Shown: positions 7,414 to 15,591, numbered from the stretch's first letter. The stretch is DNA of 38,149 bases from Candidatus Nitrosopumilus sp. (GCF_028278985.1 NZ_JANQTA010000029.1:1-38149); one strand, 5' to 3'. Made by a program: numbers and translations. The notes: generated from the letters alone by a model not told the origin.

Positions 7414-7806
7414 ATGACAAATCTTAGTGCAACATCAATAGATCACATTAACATGAATGTCAAGAATCTTGATGAGAGTATAGATTTTTACAAAAATCTA
7501 TTTGGATTTGAAATCAGAAAAGATGACAATTCTCAAAACAAGCTTGACGCACCATCAAAAATTATTGGAAATGATTCTATCAAATTGTGTCTTTATGAGG
7601 TACCTGAAATGTCTCCTAAAGGTGGAATTGCACATTTTGGGTTTAGTATAGAAAACTTTGATGATATATTACAAAAATGCAAGGAATTCAATGTTCAAGT
7701 CTTGTATGATGGCCCAATTGATTGGGAAAAATCCCGTTCAATCTATATCGTTGATCCGAGTGGATATGAATTAGAACTCAGCCAGATTTCTGGCGGAGGC
7801 TTGTAA
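7414..7806 (+). CDS. VOC-family protein (glyoxalase-like)
   Basis: The product is 130 aa with a paired beta-alpha-beta-beta-beta arrangement. IDHINMNVKNLDESIDFYKNLFGFEI holds the first metal-ligand His, IAHFGFSIENFDDIL the second His, and DPSGYELELSQ the ligand Glu. The set of ligands looks complete, so it is probably an active metalloenzyme such as a lyase or dioxygenase of unknown substrate. A TATA-like CTAAATATG lies about 25 bp before the ATG, so it is leaderless and divergent from the uracil-DNA glycosylase gene. It is not closely similar to the other VOC protein in the window. Confidence 0.88.
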   Translation: MTNLSATSIDHINMNVKNLDESIDFYKNLFGFEIRKDDNSQNKLDAPSKIIGNDSIKLCLYEVPEMSPKGGIAHFGFSIENFDDILQKCKEFNVQVLYDGPIDWEKSRSIYIVDPSGYELELSQISGGGL

Positions 7807-7848
7807 AAAACAGAAACAATTTAGAATAACCTTGTGATCTGAACCCTA

Positions 7849-8511
7849 TTGGATGCTCCAGATATTGTTGATGATGTAAATGCATTATTGAAATTAGGCG
7901 TGGGAGATGCTTATCGCCTAGAGCATATCAAGCAATCCTACATTGACAATAAAACCATCTGGATTACTGATGCAAATTATTTGGATAAATTACGAGAGAA
8001 ATATCTTACAAAACCAAACACCGCAACTTTGACCAATGAGGATGAACCTGAAGATGATGGGGAAGGAATCCATTGCTGGAAATGTGGCAAACGAGTTCCA
8101 TTGCGTTCTAATTTCTGTATGGTATGTGGTGCTTCTATCTTTGAAGTGGGAACTGAAAATAAACCAGTAAAAAATGATTTGCGTCCAGAATCAGAAACTC
8201 CACGTAAACCACTAAATCTAAAAATTCCAATAATAATTGGAATTCCTGTTTTAGTATTGATAATTTTAGGTGGAGCATATGGAATGGGTGCCTTTGATGG
8301 TTCTATGAAAAAATCTACAACAGTTACTGTTCCTGAACCAATTCCTAAAGTTGATGTTCCTCAACAAACATTTGATCCTGATGATCCAAATTCTAAATGT
8401 GGACCTGGAACTATCTATGATGAAAATTCAAACTCATGTGTTTTAGAGAATTCTAAATGTGGACCTGGAACAATATATGACAAAGAAACAAACTCTTGTG
8501 TGTTAGCATAA
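7849..8511 (+). CDS. Zinc-ribbon membrane protein with C-terminal Cys repeats
   Basis: The product is 220 aa. Residues 1-50 are a helical domain; a zinc ribbon follows near 76-95 (CWKCGKR...CMVCGAS); a single membrane helix lies at about 125-147; and the C-terminal part ends in two tandem NSKCGPGTIYD...NSCVL units. The start is TTG: a TGA lies three codons upstream in frame, and a TATA-like ATTTAGAAT sits about 26 bp before the TTG. The layout puts the zinc ribbon on one side of the membrane (probably cytoplasmic) and the disulfide-type repeats outside. The function is unknown. The next gene follows after one base. Confidence 0.82.
   Translation: MDAPDIVDDVNALLKLGVGDAYRLEHIKQSYIDNKTIWITDANYLDKLREKYLTKPNTATLTNEDEPEDDGEGIHCWKCGKRVPLRSNFCMVCGASIFEVGTENKPVKNDLRPESETPRKPLNLKIPIIIGIPVLVLIILGGAYGMGAFDGSMKKSTTVTVPEPIPKVDVPQQTFDPDDPNSKCGPGTIYDENSNSCVLENSKCGPGTIYDKETNSCVLA
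8389..8508. repeat. 60-bp tandem repeat at the end of the zinc-ribbon gene
   Basis: Two 60-bp units (8389-8448 and 8449-8508) encode NSKCGPGTIYD plus six variable residues plus CVL and one residue. They differ at several silent and non-silent bases. The duplication is in frame and ends exactly at the stop codon. Confidence 0.8.
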
Positions 8512-8512
8512 A

Positions 8513-8851
8513 ATGAATCTACACATTGGAATTTTCTCATTAGTAATTGTATCTGTATTAGGTTTTAATTCAGCCTTTGCAATGCCGTTAGAATCTGTAT
8601 CTGTAAATGTAATTGAAAATGATGGAAACAAAGCAACTGTAGAATTATCTTGGAATCATAATGGTGCATCATATTATGAAGCAGGATGTGTTAGCTGCAT
8701 TCCCAATTTTTCTGATGACACAACACAAAACAATATGATTTTAGAAAATGTTACTCCTTTTGCTGATGGAGATGCACTACTATACATTATTGCATATGAT
8801 GACAAAGATGAGATTATTTCTGCAAAACAAATTGTAGTTGTCTTGAATTAA
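8513..8851 (+). CDS. Small exported protein, function unknown
   Basis: The product is 112 aa. Residues 1-23 form a clear signal peptide ending at NSAFA. The mature part is predicted beta-rich and contains two close Cys (AGCVSCIPNFS) that could form a disulfide or bind a metal. The frame starts one base after the stop of the zinc-ribbon gene, so the two are co-transcribed and the product may work with the outer Cys repeats of that protein. I do not recognise the family. Confidence 0.75.
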   Translation: MNLHIGIFSLVIVSVLGFNSAFAMPLESVSVNVIENDGNKATVELSWNHNGASYYEAGCVSCIPNFSDDTTQNNMILENVTPFADGDALLYIIAYDDKDEIISAKQIVVVLN

Positions 8852-8943
8852 ATTTGTTCAGGATCTCTGTCTAAATTAATTCCAATTGATTCAGCCCATT
8901 CTGATATTCTTTCTATCAATTCATTTTCTTTTTGAGTAATCAT
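8848..8943 (-). CDS. Small acidic protein, 31 aa (hypothetical)
   Basis: ATG at 8943 opens a 31-residue frame beginning MITQKENELIERISEWAES and ending in RDPEQI. The composition is that of a soluble helix rather than random AT-rich translation. Its stop overlaps the stop of the upstream plus-strand gene in a shared TTAA. A T/A-rich stretch lies about 20-30 bp before the ATG and may be a promoter. The otherwise unexplained gap makes a real gene plausible, but there is no family match I can name. Confidence 0.4.
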   Translation of the reverse strand: MITQKENELIERISEWAESIGINLDRDPEQI

Positions 8944-9100
8944 GCAATTTTTAGAGATTTTTGAATAAAAGAAATTACTATACACTTATCTTTTATCCAG
9001 ATTTTGAGCCTAGAATTCTAAATTTTTGTGAAATGTGCGTAAAACTGATCAAATCGGACAATTATTGCATTTAATATTTACCACGAGATCCTACGCTACC

Positions 9101-9131
9101 CTTTATATCGAAAGACAGGAAATTTGCGTAA
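9101..9131 (+). promoter_or_regulatory. TATA box and leaderless start of the Cys-repeat protein gene
   Basis: A TATA-like CTTTATATCG lies near 9101-9109, centred about 26 bp before the ATG at 9131. It fixes the start at 9131 rather than at the GTG at 9035, because the signal peptide also begins at 9131. Confidence 0.6.
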
Positions 9132-10390
9132 TGAAAAGTACACAACTTCTAAGCGTTGTTTTTTCACTGATTATGTTCACTGGCGTATCAGCCGGTAGCG
9201 TAGCATTTGCAGAAGACGATGTTGATTCAGAAATGAGAGAAAAACTCGAAAGATACTGTGAGATGTCTGATGAGGACAAGAGAGATTATCTTGCCGAAAA
9301 TGACAAGACAGAAGAACATGCAAAAAAAATGGATAGATACTGTACTCTAAGTGAGAGCGACAGAGCTGACTTTATTGCTGAACACAGAGCCGAGTACAAA
9401 GCTCACATGAAAGACAGAATGTATGATAAAATAACTGACATTAGAAAACACATGGATAGATTCTGTGAGTTATCTGATGAAGAAAAAGATCAACACATTG
9501 CTGAACACGAACCAACACAAGAACACATAGACAAAGTCATGAGATATTGTTCTTTAGACGATGAAGGCAGAGATGCATTTGTTGAAGAGAATAGAGATGA
9601 AATCAAAGCTCACATGAAAGAAAAATATCATGATAAAATGTCTGACAAGAAAAAACATCACATGAACTATGACAGATTATGTGCAATGGCAGAATCTGAC
9701 CGTGCAGCAGAAATTACTGATGTTGCTAAACTTGATAGAATCAACAACTGGTGTGATATGACACCTGATGAAAGAGAAGACTACAAGAAAAAGCATCATG
9801 CTGAAATGAAATACAAAATGCACGACAAGATGACTGACAGAAAACATGACATGAAAATGAACAAGATGCATGACAAAATGCATGACAAAATGTCAGACAA
9901 ATCTAAGCGTCTCAAAGCAATGATCATGGCAAAATATGACATTTCAGACGAACGATTAGATGAAATCAAGATGAAATATCGAGAGAAATACGGTGACCTA
10001 TCTGATGAACATAAATCAGAATTGAAGAAGAAATTCATGAAACACATGAAATTCATGAAGCATCACATGACTGATGAACGCAAAGCCGAGATTCACGACA
10101 GAATTTCTGAGATGAGAGATTTCAAAGCAGAACTTCGTGATAGAGCATCAGATATGACAGATGAAGAAAAACAACAACTTAGAGAAGAATTCATTGAAAA
10201 GGCAAAAGACCTACAACTAGCATGGATTACTCCACGAACTCAGATTGCAGCAGGAATTGATGCAGCTGAAGTAGAGTGCCGTGAAGGATTTACCCTTGTT
10301 ATGAAATCATCAAACGGAGTACCAATGTGTCTCAAAGCTGACACTGCTCTCAAAATGATTGACAGGGGAATTGTAGTTCCAGCCGTCTAA
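9131..10390 (+). CDS. Exported helical Cys/His/Met-rich repeat protein
   Basis: The product is 419 aa from the ATG at 9131. Residues 1-27 are a signal peptide (cleavage near AFA-ED). The rest to about 360 is highly charged and helical, very rich in Lys, Asp, Glu, Met and His. It contains RYCEMSDEDKRDYL-like units with Cys at 43, 71, 112, 140, 184 and 208, which group into three super-repeats of about 70 residues with two Cys each. Residues 230-257 hold runs of KMHDKM. The C-terminal 45 residues form a separate small domain with two Cys (VECREGFTLV and VPMCLKAD), a type of tail I have seen on other exported proteins of this group. Metal binding outside the cell is a reasonable guess, not shown. 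Confidence 0.85.
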   Translation: MKSTQLLSVVFSLIMFTGVSAGSVAFAEDDVDSEMREKLERYCEMSDEDKRDYLAENDKTEEHAKKMDRYCTLSESDRADFIAEHRAEYKAHMKDRMYDKITDIRKHMDRFCELSDEEKDQHIAEHEPTQEHIDKVMRYCSLDDEGRDAFVEENRDEIKAHMKEKYHDKMSDKKKHHMNYDRLCAMAESDRAAEITDVAKLDRINNWCDMTPDEREDYKKKHHAEMKYKMHDKMTDRKHDMKMNKMHDKMHDKMSDKSKRLKAMIMAKYDISDERLDEIKMKYREKYGDLSDEHKSELKKKFMKHMKFMKHHMTDERKAEIHDRISEMRDFKAELRDRASDMTDEEKQQLREEFIEKAKDLQLAWITPRTQIAAGIDAAEVECREGFTLVMKSSNGVPMCLKADTALKMIDRGIVVPAV

Positions 10391-10415
10391 CTTTTCTTTT
10401 TCTTATTTTTCTAAA
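10391..10415 (+). terminator. T-rich terminator after the Cys-repeat gene
   Basis: A stretch of T with a few C and A follows the stop codon directly, with no strong stem. Archaeal polymerases stop at such T-rich runs. Confidence 0.45.
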
Positions 10416-10446
10416 CTAGTTATATCTCTGGATATAATTTTGATTA

Positions 10447-10635
10447 ATGAATTTTAATTGTGTTTTTCCAAACTGTAATTTCAAAGAAAACAATATTGAA
10501 GAAGATGATTTTGTCAGACATCTTAATGAAAATCATCAACAAGAAATGTTAGAAATTTCTCAAAAAGAAGACATGCCAATTAATGCAGTAATAATGATAA
10601 CTGTATCAAATTCTCGAGTTTTCATAAATTCTTGA
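10447..10635 (+). CDS. Small C2H2-like zinc-finger protein, 62 aa
   Basis: The N-terminal half has CVFPNCNF then about 12 residues and FVRHLNENHQ, giving a Cys2-His2 set with short spacing between the Cys and five residues between the His. The rest is a short strand-rich tail without motifs. A TATA-like GTTATATC lies about 25 bp before the ATG. Single C2H2-type fingers occur in archaeal small DNA- or protein-binding proteins; the target is unknown. It is the first of several very small genes in this stretch. Confidence 0.65.
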   Translation: MNFNCVFPNCNFKENNIEEDDFVRHLNENHQQEMLEISQKEDMPINAVIMITVSNSRVFINS

Positions 10636-10764
10636 TTATCTGCCTGTAGCGTATAGGATGTATAGTATTATTGAAGCAACAGATGAAATTCCAACAATAA
10701 TCCCCATCTCTTTTTTTGAAAAAACACCTAGGCGAGAACTCACAAGTGATGAGAACTGTTCCAT
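10636..10764 (-). CDS. Small one-TM membrane protein, 42 aa
   Basis: ATG at 10764 opens a 42-residue frame. It has a polar N-terminus (MEQFSSLVSSRLGVFSKKEM), a hydrophobic helix of about 19 residues (GIIVGISSVASIILYILY) and a short polar end. The frame ends exactly where the neighbouring plus-strand frame ends. The clean amphipathic-then-hydrophobic layout argues for a real product. No family is recognised. Confidence 0.5.
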   Translation of the reverse strand: MEQFSSLVSSRLGVFSKKEMGIIVGISSVASIILYILYATGR

Positions 10765-10828
10765 CCTTAAGCGTGTTATGATTCCAAAAATGGTTTGAGT
10801 CTTGCTAGAACCAGGCTTAGAATTCTTT

Positions 10829-11020
10829 ATGAATGTGAAATCTACAACAGAGTTATTGTCAAAGTCTCTTGATGTGCCAAGATGTACTCATCTTACAGTT
10901 CATACTGTATTGTGTACATTTTGTGGAATGACTGTTTGCTCTGATTGCAATTTAAAACACAAGTCAATCCATTTTGCAAATAAGGATAAAGAAATACCCA
11001 AATCAGAATTTGAGGATTGA
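10829..11020 (+). CDS. Small B-box-like zinc-finger protein, about 63 aa
   Basis: The core DVPRCTHLTVHTVLCTFC... followed by VCSDCNLKHKSIH gives a Cys/His series (C, H, H, C, C, C, C, H, H) that resembles a B-box or similar cross-brace zinc finger. The frame is open back to a TTG at 10802; I chose the ATG at 10829, but no clear TATA box separates the two options. It lies just before a sensor-less histidine kinase on the same strand, although a terminator-like inverted repeat lies between them. The role is unknown. Confidence 0.6.
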   Translation: MNVKSTTELLSKSLDVPRCTHLTVHTVLCTFCGMTVCSDCNLKHKSIHFANKDKEIPKSEFED

Positions 11021-11056
11021 TTAGAAAGGTTCAAGTCTCTATAGACTAGTTTCTAA
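11021..11056 (+). terminator. Nested inverted repeat after the B-box-like gene
   Basis: Outer arms TTAGAAA (11021-11027) and TTTCTAA (11050-11056) enclose inner arms AGTCT (11034-11038) and AGACT (11043-11047). It begins at the first base after the stop codon, which fits a transcription end or RNA processing signal. Confidence 0.45.
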
Positions 11057-11107
11057 AACGGTTTGACTGAAGCAAAGCTTGCTCAGTTTGTCTAAACACC
11101 ACGTTAC

Positions 11108-11797
11108 ATGCAAGGTTTGCAAATACACTGTATGCAGACATCCAAAGAGCTAGAGGCTGTTGGGGAGCTTTCAACCAGAATTGCTCATGACTTGAAGACC
11201 CCCCTTAGTGTTCTGAGGAATTCTGTAGAAATTCTAAAAGCAGAAAGTGATTCAGAAACCAAGACAAATATCAAACTCCTTGATTCGATGAGTCGTGCAA
11301 TTAACAGAATTGATCACCAGTTAAACGAAGTTCTGGAATTTGTAATGCCAAAAAATTTAGATCTCAAAACACATTCTTTGTTTGAAATGCTTGAGGGCGC
11401 ACTAGTTGACATTTTGAATTTGGAACACGTAACAGTTTGTCTGCCTTACTATGATGTGAAGATTCTATGTGATAGAAAAAAGATGGAGATAGTTTTTGAA
11501 AACATACTCCTCAATGCAGTTCAAGCAATGCAGAACAACGGAAAAATTCAGATTGAATGGGATGAGACTGATACGGAGGTTCACATTAATATGAAAGACA
11601 GCGGTCACGGCATTCCAGAAAAACTTCTCCAAAGAATTTTTGATCCTCTATTTACAACCCGACAGGTGGGTACAGGTTTGGGGTTGCCTGTGTGCAAAAC
11701 AATTGTAGAGCAGCACAATGGAAGCATTAGAGCTGAGACCGAGTTTGGGAAAAGTACAACTTTTTGTATATCTCTGAAAAAACAGCAAGATCTTTGA
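11108..11797 (+). CDS. Cytoplasmic histidine kinase without a sensor domain
   Basis: The product is 229 aa. It has a HisKA dimerisation region with the phospho-acceptor H27 in RIAHDLKTPLSVL, then an ATPase domain with N box (N132 and N136), DSGHGIP (164-170) and GTGLGL (188-193). All core motifs are intact. There is no membrane segment and no PAS, GAF or other input domain. An in-frame stop four codons before the ATG rules out a longer N-terminus. No response regulator is adjacent. It must receive its signal from another protein; the small zinc-finger gene upstream is a candidate by position only. It is related to the kinase at 26017-27393. Confidence 0.9.
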   Translation: MQGLQIHCMQTSKELEAVGELSTRIAHDLKTPLSVLRNSVEILKAESDSETKTNIKLLDSMSRAINRIDHQLNEVLEFVMPKNLDLKTHSLFEMLEGALVDILNLEHVTVCLPYYDVKILCDRKKMEIVFENILLNAVQAMQNNGKIQIEWDETDTEVHINMKDSGHGIPEKLLQRIFDPLFTTRQVGTGLGLPVCKTIVEQHNGSIRAETEFGKSTTFCISLKKQQDL

Positions 11798-11858
11798 GCA
11801 GTTTAGTTTATGCACCTAGATTTGAGTCAAAAATAAAAAATTGCCTAGTTTTGCATAG

Positions 11859-12035
11859 TTAGGCTTCTTTGATTAAGCCTTTAATGCTTTCAATGGATTC
11901 TGCGTTAAGCTCGATTTCTTTGTGATGTTCAAGTACATGTTCTGTAACAATAGCCATCAATTCTTCTTCAGTTTCTGCAGTTGCAGACCATGTACACTCT
12001 TTTCCAGCATCCTGACAACTAATGCTTTTAGCCAT
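11859..12035 (-). CDS. DUF1059 family small protein, 58 aa
   Basis: ATG at 12035 opens a frame MAKSISCQDAGKECTWSATA, followed by ETEEELMAIVTEHVLEHH. This is the DUF1059 pattern: SCxDxGxxCxW then an amphipathic helix with a His near its end. The two Cys and the His may bind a metal. The family is widespread in archaea and bacteria and its role is unknown. It is transcribed towards the kinase gene and shares the converging end with it; a short GCCTA/TAGGC inverted repeat covers its stop. Confidence 0.8.
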   Translation of the reverse strand: MAKSISCQDAGKECTWSATAETEEELMAIVTEHVLEHHKEIELNAESIESIKGLIKEA

Positions 12036-12067
12036 AAATGAAATTAGAAATTCTTCTATTAATACTC

Positions 12068-12778
12068 TCAGATGAATATCTCTTTGTCTTGATTTACTTT
12101 ATCTCGTTTAGGAATATCATGAATTTCTAGTGAGTTAAGATATGCTAGTTGTTCATCAAGCAGTTTGTTGTCTCCATAAAATACCAAAATTCTATCTCCA
12201 TGCATTATTTCATATTCTGAAATTCCACCTACTTCATCACCATTGATAAAGAATCTCAAAGAATTTTCTCTATCTTGGCAAAATTGAGTTTCACCTAATG
12301 CTATACATCCAGAATCTATTTTCATTCCAAATGACATAAAGAGCATCTCAAGGGGAACTCTGTTTGCATGTTTGTGGATTTGGTAGTGATTATGATTCTC
12401 AAAATGAATGTATTTGCTTTGTAGCTGGAATGCAGGTAAACCAAAATTCAATCTCTCTGACTCTACAAACATCACCATTGCAGCATGTGTATGATCACTT
12501 CCAAACTGTCCAATGTTATATTTTTCAACCATTCTCTCCTCCATAGTAACTATCGTATTATCAAGAATTTCTGAATCAATTCTTTCTTGATTTACAAAAT
12601 AATATGAGAAAAATCCTGCAGCAACTACAACAAAAATTATTCCAGCAATAATGATGCCTTTACTTTTTGGCCTTTCTTCAATTTCAGGTTCAGGTTTGAA
12701 AAATCCAACATCACTATCTTGCTCTCTACCTGGTAAGCTATAGTCTGATTCATCTGAAGGTAATGCCTTGTCTGACAA
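12068..12778 (-). CDS. Membrane-anchored His-rich protein, function unknown
   Basis: The product is 236 aa. A polar cytoplasmic part (1-40) precedes a membrane helix (about 41-62) and an outer domain. That domain contains DHTHAAMVMFV (H96, H98), then IHFENHNHYQIHKHANRVP with five His (125-137), and two Cys (158 and 167) in GCIALGETQFCQD. The His series looks like a metal site on an extracytoplasmic domain, and the Cys pair a disulfide. The start is a TTG at 12778 with a TATA-like AGATTTATAG about 27 bp before it; the ATG close by is out of frame. Relatives with this His pattern occur in ammonia-oxidising archaea, but I know of no established function. Confidence 0.8.
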   Translation of the reverse strand: MSDKALPSDESDYSLPGREQDSDVGFFKPEPEIEERPKSKGIIIAGIIFVVVAAGFFSYYFVNQERIDSEILDNTIVTMEERMVEKYNIGQFGSDHTHAAMVMFVESERLNFGLPAFQLQSKYIHFENHNHYQIHKHANRVPLEMLFMSFGMKIDSGCIALGETQFCQDRENSLRFFINGDEVGGISEYEIMHGDRILVFYGDNKLLDEQLAYLNSLEIHDIPKRDKVNQDKEIFI

Positions 12779-12871
12779 ACATATCTAAGACTTTTTCATT
12801 CTATAAATCTCCAATGCCAGAATTGTTCTGGTACTAATGCTTAAATCTCCAGATCCTAATCAAACATTGAA

Positions 12872-14155
12872 TTGGAATTACCAAGAGGAATGAAAGACTT
12901 TGAGGCCCAAGAGAATTCAAATATTGAGCACATCCGATATCATTTTAAACAATTATCAAATTTGTACGGTTTTTCCTTCATGGAACCATCAGTTCTAGAA
13001 TCCTTGACAACACTAGAAACAAAATCTGGTCCTGCCATTAGGGATGAAATCTATTTCTTTAAGGATAAAGGTGACAGGGAAGTTGCTTTACGTTTTGATT
13101 TTACAATGGGTCTGACAAGATATGCTACTGCTCAAAAATCTATGAAACTTCCTGCAAAAATCTCTGCTTTTGGAGGTGTTTTTCGCTATGATGAACCACA
13201 AAAAGGAAGATACAGATACTTTCACCAGTGGGATATTGAGGTTTATGGAAAACCAAATCTAGAAGCTGAAGCAGAAATTATAGAATTAACATCCAGACTT
13301 TTTGATTCACTATTACTCAAAAATATAACAATTGACATCAATCATAGAAATTTAGTTGAATCCTTTATCAACAAAACATTTGATTCAAAAGAACCCCAAC
13401 TTGTTGCAGATATTCTAAGAGCAGTTGACAAAATATCAAAAAAATCTAAAGACGAAATTATCACTGAGTTTGAATCAAAAGGCTATGAAAAATCCAAGTT
13501 AGAAAAAATTCTAGATTTCTCTCAAATTAAAGGATCAATTAAAGAAGTTGAAAATGTCTTTGATACTTCACAACTAGAATCATGGGATGAATTAAAATCT
13601 CTATTTTCATCACTTGAAAATAGAGGAGTATCTAACATTAGAATTAATTTTGGAATTGTTAGAGGACTAGATTACTATTCTGGAATGGTCTTTGAAGTAT
13701 TTGATAAAAATTCAAAACTAGGTGCCTTAGCTGGCGGAGGACGTTATGATACACTAACAAAAGCATTTGGTAGAGATGACATTGGTGCAACCGGTGTTGC
13801 AGGTGGTGTTGAAAGAATTATTCTAACAATGGAAGAGCAAAAAATTATTCCAGAATTAGGACAAAATAGGGTAGCAGTCATTTATGTTAATGATGAAATG
13901 CAAAAAGTTGCATTTTCAATTGCATCTTTATTGAGACTAAATAATATTCCAACTGATATTGATTTAGCTGGACGAAATATCAAAAAACAAATGGATGCAG
14001 CTTCAAATTCTCGATATTCAATAATTGTTGGCCCAAACGAGATTGAAGAAGGTAATGTTGTCTTGCATGACATGAAAGATGGAAAGGAAGGAACTATCTC
14101 ACTTGAAAAACTCACTGAAGATCCAAATTCTGTTCTTAATTCAGAAAAGCTCTAG
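12872..14155 (+). CDS. hisS: Histidyl-tRNA synthetase
   Basis: The product is 427 aa and charges tRNA-His. Class II motifs are visible: motif 1 around GMKDFEAQEN and GFSFMEPSVLE, motif 2 with FRYDEPQKGRYRYFHQWDIEVYG, and the His-specific RGLDYYSGMVFEV and AGGGRYDTL segments; a C-terminal anticodon-binding domain follows from about residue 330. The start is TTG: the conserved LPRGMKDFE at the very N-terminus would be lost from the next ATG (12890). A TATA-like GCTTAAATCT lies about 29 bp upstream. Its 3' end overlaps the aIF6 gene by 20 bp in the opposite direction. Confidence 0.96.
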   Translation: MELPRGMKDFEAQENSNIEHIRYHFKQLSNLYGFSFMEPSVLESLTTLETKSGPAIRDEIYFFKDKGDREVALRFDFTMGLTRYATAQKSMKLPAKISAFGGVFRYDEPQKGRYRYFHQWDIEVYGKPNLEAEAEIIELTSRLFDSLLLKNITIDINHRNLVESFINKTFDSKEPQLVADILRAVDKISKKSKDEIITEFESKGYEKSKLEKILDFSQIKGSIKEVENVFDTSQLESWDELKSLFSSLENRGVSNIRINFGIVRGLDYYSGMVFEVFDKNSKLGALAGGGRYDTLTKAFGRDDIGATGVAGGVERIILTMEEQKIIPELGQNRVAVIYVNDEMQKVAFSIASLLRLNNIPTDIDLAGRNIKKQMDAASNSRYSIIVGPNEIEEGNVVLHDMKDGKEGTISLEKLTEDPNSVLNSEKL

Positions 14156-14801
14156 TTAACATCATTATTTCAGGTCCAGTTGTAAGCGAGCCAACCACCA
14201 GATTGTTGTTATTTACTAAAATTCCCGATGATACGTATGGAATTCCATTGTTAATTGAACTGTGCTCAACTTTGACGCCTAGAACATTGGAAAATATCTT
14301 CATGTCTTCCTCATCTGCTTCAGGATGTATGACTGCTCCAGAGTTATTTGCAACCATAACAGCTCCAGTTTGATTAAAACCAGCAATTTTTTTCTGGAAA
14401 ACCTCAACCCCTAATACATCTGAAATTGTTTGGCAATCTGAATCTGATAACCAAGGTGAAACTATAGCTCCTTTGTCATTTGCACACATTACATTTCCCA
14501 AAGCCGTAAATTTAGAATCTAGCACTCCAATTTCTAAATTAGTTTCTTTTTTCAAAAATTCATATTCATTATCAAATGCTGTTTTAGGAATTAACATTCC
14601 CTTGTTGTTCATTACAGACAATGAACCAATTAATCTCGTGTTAGCAATTGCAGTATAATGATAATCTACTTCCAAATACTCTGCTAATTTTTCTGCTTTT
14701 GATTCAGCAAATCCCATAGGAAGTAAAACTACACTATCATTGGTAGAAATGTAAACTCCAAGATTTGGTCCCCGATACACATCATATTTGATAATGTCCA
14801 T
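14136..14801 (-). CDS. eif6: Translation initiation factor 6 (aIF6), anti-association factor
   Basis: The product is 221 aa, the normal length. It binds the large ribosomal subunit and keeps it from joining the small one too early. The five-fold repeat of the family is seen as recurring elements: GSLSVMNNKGMLIP, GNVMCANDKGAIVSP, GAVMVANNSGAVIHP and SSGILVNNNNLVVG. The frame ends inside the 3' end of hisS, on the other strand. The promoter region is shared with the first ferredoxin gene, which is divergent. Confidence 0.96.
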   Translation of the reverse strand: MDIIKYDVYRGPNLGVYISTNDSVVLLPMGFAESKAEKLAEYLEVDYHYTAIANTRLIGSLSVMNNKGMLIPKTAFDNEYEFLKKETNLEIGVLDSKFTALGNVMCANDKGAIVSPWLSDSDCQTISDVLGVEVFQKKIAGFNQTGAVMVANNSGAVIHPEADEEDMKIFSNVLGVKVEHSSINNGIPYVSSGILVNNNNLVVGSLTTGPEIMMLTRAFLN

Positions 14802-14888
14802 ACTATCAGGATTGATCGTACAACGTTATGAACGTAGGGATCAATTTTCTACCTAAATGATCTATAGTATGTTCGCATTTCACCTATC

Positions 14889-14904
14889 TAGCTTTAAATA
14901 ATAT
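14889..14904 (+). promoter_or_regulatory. Promoter of ferredoxin gene 1
   Basis: TAGCTTTAAATAATAT begins 34 bp before the ATG at 14923. The same 16 bases stand at the same distance before the second ferredoxin gene, and a close match stands before the Alba gene. The TATA centre is about 27 bp from the start codon, so the mRNA is leaderless. Confidence 0.75.
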
Positions 14905-14913
14905 CTTCAATGA

Positions 14914-15474
<561 letters not shown>

Positions 15475-15502
15475 AAAAATTATTTTCTTTTCTTTCTTTA
15501 TT
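15475..15502 (+). terminator. T-rich terminator after ferredoxin gene 1
   Basis: A stretch of T interrupted by A and C follows the stop codon directly, before the next promoter. Confidence 0.45.
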
Positions 15503-15557
15503 AAAATCCAAACGTAAAATTTGCGATCTCTTAGATTTAGTCGCAACTAATTTTGTT

Positions 15558-15573
15558 TAGCTTTAAATAATAT
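15558..15573 (+). promoter_or_regulatory. Promoter of ferredoxin gene 2
   Basis: TAGCTTTAAATAATAT is identical in all 16 bases to the element of copy 1 and also lies 34 bp before the start codon. The DNA between element and gene is otherwise different, so the element itself appears conserved. Confidence 0.75.
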
Positions 15574-15591
15574 TTTAAAATTAATTTCAAT

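Noticed and set aside
9035-9130. Upstream extension of the Cys-repeat protein to a GTG at 9035
   Set aside because: It would bury the signal peptide 32 residues inside the protein and place the TATA box within the coding region.
9677-10056. Open frames opposite the Cys-repeat gene
   Set aside because: They arise from the biased codon content of the repeats; composition is abnormal and no start signal is seen.
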